Positions 60,347 through 64,000 of a stretch of DNA of 64,000 nucleotides are shown here, one piece after another; position 1 is the first letter of the stretch; each line of letters opens with the position of its first letter. The notes under the pieces were generated by a model. That model worked only from the letters and a program-made list of their open reading frames with translations, had not been told where the DNA came from and did no database searches. The DNA is taken from positions 1,426,001 through 1,490,000 of the forward strand of contig NZ_JARNTX010000002.1 of the NCBI RefSeq assembly GCF_029433095.1, written 5' to 3'. This DNA comes from Hymenobacter sp. YC55 (GTDB lineage: Bacteria > Bacteroidota > Bacteroidia > Cytophagales > Hymenobacteraceae). Position numbers and translations under genes: made by a program.

Positions 60347-60748
60347 ATGCGCAACCCTTTCCAGCCCGGCGACATACAGGTTTATTCGTTTGTGGTCGGG
60401 CCGCAGGACTTTGCAGTTCTTAACGGCAAGCTGATTCAGCCGGTGTTGAGCACGTTTGCCTTGGGCCAAGCACTGGAATGGGCCAGCCGACAGTTTGTCG
60501 AGTTGATGCTGGAAGCAGGAGAGGCGGGTATCGGCACGATGCTGACCATCAAGCACCGAGCGCCGGCCTTTGAAGGGGAAACCGTGGAAATTCAAGCTAT
60601 TTTTGAACGACTGGAAGGCGCCGAACTAACTTGCCACGTACAAGCCTATGTAGGCGAGCGACTACTAGCTACCGGCCGCACCGGTCAGCGCATTGTGGAT
60701 GCAGGCAAGCTGCAAGCCCGTTTCCAAGAGTTGCGCCAGAAGCTGTAG
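60347..60748 (+). CDS. FlK-like hotdog-fold thioesterase
   Basis: A 133-residue cytoplasmic protein with the hotdog thioesterase pattern of the fluoroacetyl-CoA thioesterase (FlK-like) family. A long N-terminal strand region (PGDIQVYSFVVGPQDFAVLNG) is followed by FVELMLEAGEAGIGTMLTIKHRAPAFEGETVEIQ, where the Glu/Gly-rich turn and T-I-K-H-R-A-P motif are typical. Strand continuation is LTCHVQAYVGERLLATGRTGQRIVD. The natural substrate is not known; fluoroacetate detoxification is unlikely and general acyl-CoA housekeeping is more probable. ATG at 60347. It is 49 bases before the smpB start, same strand, possibly cotranscribed. Confidence 0.75.
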   Translation: MRNPFQPGDIQVYSFVVGPQDFAVLNGKLIQPVLSTFALGQALEWASRQFVELMLEAGEAGIGTMLTIKHRAPAFEGETVEIQAIFERLEGAELTCHVQAYVGERLLATGRTGQRIVDAGKLQARFQELRQKL

Positions 60749-60797
60749 TAGCACCCCAGCACTGCAAAATCCTGCGCGAAATAACACCCGAACCATC

Positions 60798-61268
60798 GTG
60801 AGTAAGAAAGAAGATACCCCCAAGCGCGTCAACATCCTGAACCGCCGCGCCTCCTACGAATATGCTTTCCTGGCGAAGTATGATGCCGGTATTATGCTGC
60901 AAGGCACTGAAATCAAAAGCATCCGGGACGGCAGCGTGCAGATTCAGGACGGCTACTGCGTGTTTCAGCCCGACGGTAGCTTGTGGGTGCACGGGCTTAC
61001 TATTGCCAAATACACAGCCGGCACTTACAACAACCACGAGCCCACCCGGCCCCGCAAGCTGCTGCTCAACAAGCGCGAGCTAACCCAACTCAACAACAAA
61101 AGCCAGGAGCAGGGCCTTACCATCATTCCCATCCGGATGTTCGTCAACGACCGGGGCTTTGCGAAACTGGAAATTGCGTTGGCGAAAGGCAAGAAGCTGT
61201 TCGATAAGCGCGACAGCATCAAAGAGAAAGACCAGAAACGCGAGCTAGACCGCGCTCGGGAGTATTAG
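60798..61268 (+). CDS. smpB: SsrA-binding protein SmpB
   Basis: A 156-residue RNA-binding protein needed for tmRNA rescue of stalled ribosomes. Motifs: RASYEYAFLAKYDAGIMLQGTEIKSIRDG, then LWVHGLTIAKYTAGTYNNHEPTRPRKLLL, IIPIRMFVNDRGFAKLEIALAKGKKLFDKRD and the basic helical tail SIKEKDQKRELDRAREY. The start is GTG at 60798 (VSKKEDTPKRVNILNRR); the frame is open upstream but without family-like sequence. Length matches the family. The tmRNA gene is not in this window. It follows a thioesterase gene by 49 bases. Confidence 0.97.
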   Translation: MSKKEDTPKRVNILNRRASYEYAFLAKYDAGIMLQGTEIKSIRDGSVQIQDGYCVFQPDGSLWVHGLTIAKYTAGTYNNHEPTRPRKLLLNKRELTQLNNKSQEQGLTIIPIRMFVNDRGFAKLEIALAKGKKLFDKRDSIKEKDQKRELDRAREY

Positions 61269-61419
61269 GCCAGTTTTATGAAGCAGTGAATTTGTGGAAG
61301 ATACTTGGCGAGTTCAGCTTAAAAAAGGAGCTTCGCGCTGAATACTACAGGTTGCGGGTAGGCTCTGTGAAAATCACTGCTCTCGTTCCACCGATCTGCC
61401 ATTATACCACATCAATACC

Positions 61420-62223
61420 TTGGAACACGGAATCTGCGCGCTGAGCGTCGTGCCGGTACGCGCCGAGCCTACGGACAAAGCCGAAATTGTTACGCAATTA
61501 ATTTTCGGAGAGTGTTATTCTATTTTGCTGGTCCAGAACCAATGGGTGCAAGTTCGCACCGCTGCCGACCAGTACGTGGGCTGGATGGATGGCAAGCAAC
61601 ACACGCCCGTAACGCCTGAGTATTTGGCCGCTTGGCACGCCCAGGACCACCCACGCACCCTCGATGTCGTGCAGATGGTAAGTGACCCCGCCACCCGGAT
61701 TCCGGTGCAGCTCGGCTCGCGCCTGCCTTTTTTCGACGGCATGACCCTGCGCATCGGAGAGCGGCAGCTGTTCTACAACGGGGCCGCTACCAATCCGCAA
61801 AACGGCCACGGCCCGCACGGTTCCGTTGATGGTCGCCTGCGCTTACTTCAGAAAATGGCGCTGGTCTATCTAAAGGCGCCTTACCTATGGGGCGGTAAAA
61901 GTCTGTTCGGTATCGACTGCTCGGGTTTGATGCAGCAGCTCTACGGCCTTATTGGGGTGCAACTCCCGCGTGATGCGCGCCAGCAAATCAACCTCGGCCA
62001 AACGGTCCACTTTGTGGCCCAAACTCAACCCGGCGACCTCGCCTTCTTCGACAATGCCGAAGGCAACATCGTGCACGTAGGACTGCTGCTCGACGAGCAG
62101 CAAATTATCCACGCCAGCGGCGAAGTGCGCATTGACCCCCTCGACCACAACGGTATTTTCAACCGCGACCGGCAGAAATATTCCCATAAGCTGCGCCTGA
62201 TAAAGCGCATCTTAAGCGAATAG
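61420..62223 (+). CDS. NlpC/P60 cell-wall peptidase with SH3-like domains
   Basis: A 267-residue cysteine peptidase that likely cleaves peptidoglycan peptide stems. Residues 1-60 form a bacterial SH3-like domain (CALSVVPVRAEPTDKAEIVTQ), followed by a second beta-rich region (about 65-140). The NlpC/P60 domain has catalytic Cys167 in FGIDCSGLMQQLYG and His219 in NIVHVGLLLDE, with RDARQQINLGQTV between. The start is TTG at 61420 (MEHGICALSVVPVRAEP), which gives the usual N-terminus. No signal peptide is seen, so export is not obvious, as in many Bacteroidota homologues. It follows smpB after a 151-base gap. Confidence 0.93.
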   Translation: MEHGICALSVVPVRAEPTDKAEIVTQLIFGECYSILLVQNQWVQVRTAADQYVGWMDGKQHTPVTPEYLAAWHAQDHPRTLDVVQMVSDPATRIPVQLGSRLPFFDGMTLRIGERQLFYNGAATNPQNGHGPHGSVDGRLRLLQKMALVYLKAPYLWGGKSLFGIDCSGLMQQLYGLIGVQLPRDARQQINLGQTVHFVAQTQPGDLAFFDNAEGNIVHVGLLLDEQQIIHASGEVRIDPLDHNGIFNRDRQKYSHKLRLIKRILSE

Positions 62224-62409
62224 CTCATTTCTGCGGGCTTTTTGGGTCTTCAGAGCCGTTAAAACGATATATACCAATTAGTAACGAGCATTTGGAACTC
62301 AGCCGATCAACTAGGATATGGATTAGAAACTAAAGTTTCTGGCTATTGTTAATACGCTTAGAATCATCTAGCTTTCGCTGTACACGATGATTACTCTCTA
62401 GTTAAGCGT

Positions 62410-62907
62410 ATGGATCAAAAAGTCCTAGTTCTCAATGGTGACTACACAGCCATTACGCTGTGCAGTGTGCAGAAGGCTTTTGTGCTGTTGTTTCTGGATA
62501 AAGCTGAGATGATTGCCAACTCAGAGAATGGCGTGCTGCGCACAGTCAGCAAGTCGTATCCTAAGCCAAGCATCATCCGGCTTCAACGGTATGTGCGCGT
62601 GCCGTACAAAGGCATTGCCCTAAGCCGGCACAACATTATGAAGCGTGACCATTTCGAGTGTCAGTATTGCGGTTCTACCAAAAACTTGACCCTTGACCAC
62701 GTACTACCCCGCTCCCGTGGCGGCGACTCCAGTTGGGGCAACTTGCTTACCGCTTGTTCCCGGTGCAACCATGCCAAAGGGCATCGTACCCCGCAGGAAG
62801 CCGGCCTCACAATTCGGCAGCAACCGAAGAAACCGACCTTATCTGGTTTCCTCAAACTCAGCGCCGGTACCATCGACCATAACTGGCACGCCTATCTGAA
62901 TAATTAA
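62410..62907 (+). CDS. HNH endonuclease family protein
   Basis: A 165-residue protein with an N-terminal region (about 1-70, with LVLNGDYTAITLCSVQKAFVLLF and the RVPYKGIALSRHNIMKRD transition) and a C-terminal HNH nuclease domain: CQYCGSTKNLTLDHVLPRSRGGDSSWGNLLTACSRCNHAKGHRTP. The domain shows two zinc-type Cys pairs and the catalytic His in LDHVLP. Such proteins are common in Bacteroidota as single genes, with unknown biological role (possibly DNA repair or nucleic-acid salvage). No phage genes are near it. The ATG at 62410 follows a 186-base gap. A strong terminator begins within the stop codon region. Confidence 0.95.
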   Translation: MDQKVLVLNGDYTAITLCSVQKAFVLLFLDKAEMIANSENGVLRTVSKSYPKPSIIRLQRYVRVPYKGIALSRHNIMKRDHFECQYCGSTKNLTLDHVLPRSRGGDSSWGNLLTACSRCNHAKGHRTPQEAGLTIRQQPKKPTLSGFLKLSAGTIDHNWHAYLNN

Positions 62908-62938
62908 GCCGGAAGCATTGCTTACCGGCTTTTTTTTT
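62906..62938 (+). terminator. Terminator of the HNH gene
   Basis: AAGCCGG (62906-62912) and CCGGCTT (62925-62931) with the inner stem AAGC (62913-62916)/GCTT (62920-62923), followed by T8. It overlaps the stop codon region of the HNH gene. The 290 bases to the hydrolase gene hold one more terminator and no gene. Confidence 0.9.
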
Positions 62939-63110
62939 GCCTGTACTTTAGAATAAAACGTGTACGGGAAAAGATAGACAAGTGGTTAGCTGTGTAGCAG
63001 TAGCACAAGCACAAAGGCTTATGCTACTGCTACGCAACTGACTGTGCTGGAAAATCAGCTACGAACACCAGGCTACCTTAACCTAAACCAGTTAAAATAG
63101 CTGGTATGCA

Positions 63111-63150
63111 AAAATGCCCCTGGCTTTATGTGAGAAGCCAAGGGCATTTT
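63111..63150 (-). terminator. Terminator of the alpha/beta hydrolase gene
   Basis: AAAATGCCC (63111-63119) and GGGCATTTT (63142-63150) with inner TGGCTT/AAGCCA. On the minus strand it lies 48 bases past the hydrolase stop at 63198. The A/T tracts suit both strands, so the plus-strand HNH transcript could also end here. Confidence 0.8.
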
Positions 63151-63197
63151 GTTGCTATAGAACCATCATCGTAAGTAACAGTCCTGGGGTGTGGCGC

Positions 63198-64000
63198 CTA
63201 CGAACCGGTGACGAAAGCCAGCAGGTCGCGGTTCAGTTGGTCTTTGTTGGTGATGAAGAGGCCGTGGGGGGCTCCTTCGTAAACAAGGTAGTTCGCTTGT
63301 TTCAGGTGTTCAGTCATTCGGGCGCCGCTGTTTTTGATTGGCACCGTTTTGTCTTCGTCGCCGTGAATCACTAGGGCCGGAACACTGATAGTGGCCAGGT
63401 CAGGACGGAAATCAGTTTCGGCAAAGGCGTGGGCGCAGGCCACAGTAGCTTGGTGTGAGCCGAGTGAAGCCATGCCAAACGACCAGTCGAGAACGGCTTG
63501 GCTAACGGGCTTGTTGAGGACCCCAACGCCGTAGAAGTCTTTACTGAACGACTGCAGGAAGTCGAACCGGTCTTTGGCGATGTTGGCTTGAATCTCGTCG
63601 AACACCGATTGCGGAACTCCGTCGGGGTTGTCGTCGGTCTTCAGCAGATAGGGCGTTACCGCCGACACGAAGGCCACTTTGGCTACGCGGGCGCCACCGT
63701 GGCGGCTCATGTAGCGGGCCACTTCGCCACCACCCATCGAGAAGCCTACCAGCGTTACGTTTTGCAGGTCCAGCGTGTCAAGTACGGCTTTCAAATCGTC
63801 GGCCAGCGTGTCATAATTGTATCCCTCAAACGGCTTCGAGGAGTTTCCGAATCCACGGCGCGTATAGGCTATTACGCGTAGGCCGTGTTTGGGCAACTCG
63901 CCTAGTTGATAGGTCCAAGCTTCGTGGTTTTGCGGCCAGCCATGAATCAACACAACGGGCGTACCTTGGCCCTGGTCGGTGTAATGCAATCTAATGTCTT
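63198..64000 (-). CDS. Alpha/beta hydrolase, chloroperoxidase-like (5' end beyond window)
   Basis: The frame stays open to the right edge (DIRLHYTDQGQG), so the gene is cut at its 5' end; about 267 residues are visible. Oxyanion motif HGWPQNHEAW, the nucleophile elbow GFSMGGGEVARYMS, an Asp region HGDEDKTVPI and a late catalytic His in EGAPHGLFITN. The family is non-haem chloroperoxidase-like esterases (RHLYTDQG-type start). A hydrolase on small esters or lactones is likely. The visible C-terminus (RDLLAFVTGS) is normal. Confidence 0.92.
   Translation of the reverse strand, partial: DIRLHYTDQGQGTPVVLIHGWPQNHEAWTYQLGELPKHGLRVIAYTRRGFGNSSKPFEGYNYDTLADDLKAVLDTLDLQNVTLVGFSMGGGEVARYMSRHGGARVAKVAFVSAVTPYLLKTDDNPDGVPQSVFDEIQANIAKDRFDFLQSFSKDFYGVGVLNKPVSQAVLDWSFGMASLGSHQATVACAHAFAETDFRPDLATISVPALVIHGDEDKTVPIKNSGARMTEHLKQANYLVYEGAPHGLFITNKDQLNRDLLAFVTGS

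Noticed and set aside
61327..61338. GGAGCTTCGCGC fragment matching the short palindromes at 52388-52500
   Set aside because: Only 12 bases and without the second arm; may be a remnant or chance.
62410..62907. HNH gene as a phage or restriction system remnant
   Set aside because: No phage, methylase or toxin gene lies nearby and the gene is intact with its own terminator; such solitary HNH genes are common in the phylum.

Overview
The window reads as a chromosomal segment of an aerobic member of the Bacteroidota, most like Hymenobacter or a close relative in the Cytophagales. This is inferred from gene content, not from a search. The pointers are: alternative complex III followed by a caa3/aa3-type cox operon with two subunit III genes; several exported proteins with a C-terminal type IX secretion (T9SS) sorting domain (P-N-P motif, then a G-I-Y-F/V-A-M end); TAnnTTTG promoter boxes instead of sigma70 boxes; the ftsX-DUF3098-uppP-truB-ribF cluster; and the divergent tamB/tsaD pair. 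No rRNA, tRNA, insertion sequence, prophage or CRISPR array was seen.

Layout. Bases 1-9343 hold the end of alternative complex III (actF) and the cytochrome c oxidase operon: coxB, coxA, ctaA, ctaB, two subunit III genes, subunit IV, SCO, DUF420, a small CxxC membrane protein and DUF983. Bases 9446-23800 hold a large NtrY-like histidine kinase, a large outer-membrane protein with a SprA-like N-terminal region, a PAS-LuxR regulator, and divergent from it a 1776-residue HYR-repeat T9SS cargo. Bases 23936-28629 hold a GH20 hexosaminidase coupled to a small unknown gene, and a GT-C-like membrane protein. Bases 28653-37060 hold a conserved but poorly understood membrane cluster: DUF58, MoxR AAA+ ATPase, DUF4350, DUF4129, an unknown membrane protein, SpoIIM family, and a divergent RDD protein. 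Bases 37144-45005 mix a duplicated DUF4394 T9SS protein, an SDR oxidoreductase, a small RDD protein, an acetyltransferase-nitrilase fusion, another T9SS cargo and two small unknowns.

Bases 45377-49430 hold both subunits of a 3-oxoacid CoA-transferase with a serine hydrolase gene lying between them, and a carboxypeptidase-regulatory-like surface protein. Bases 49472-53778 are the housekeeping cluster ribF-truB-uppP-DUF3098-ftsX (all minus strand). Bases 54283-60146 are tamB and tsaD, transcribed apart. Bases 60347-64000 hold a FlK-like thioesterase, smpB, an NlpC/P60 peptidase, an HNH nuclease, and a truncated alpha/beta hydrolase running off the right end.

The most unusual non-coding material is a family of long, nested palindromes (45109-45291, 53956-54170, 60179-60300) built on a shared GTCATSCTGAGC head, plus a second short palindrome family between uppP and DUF3098. 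The least explained gene group is the MoxR/DUF58/DUF4350/DUF4129/SpoIIM/RDD cluster. Start codons in this genome are often non-ATG (TTG/GTG), and several starts given here are judgement calls stated in the entries.
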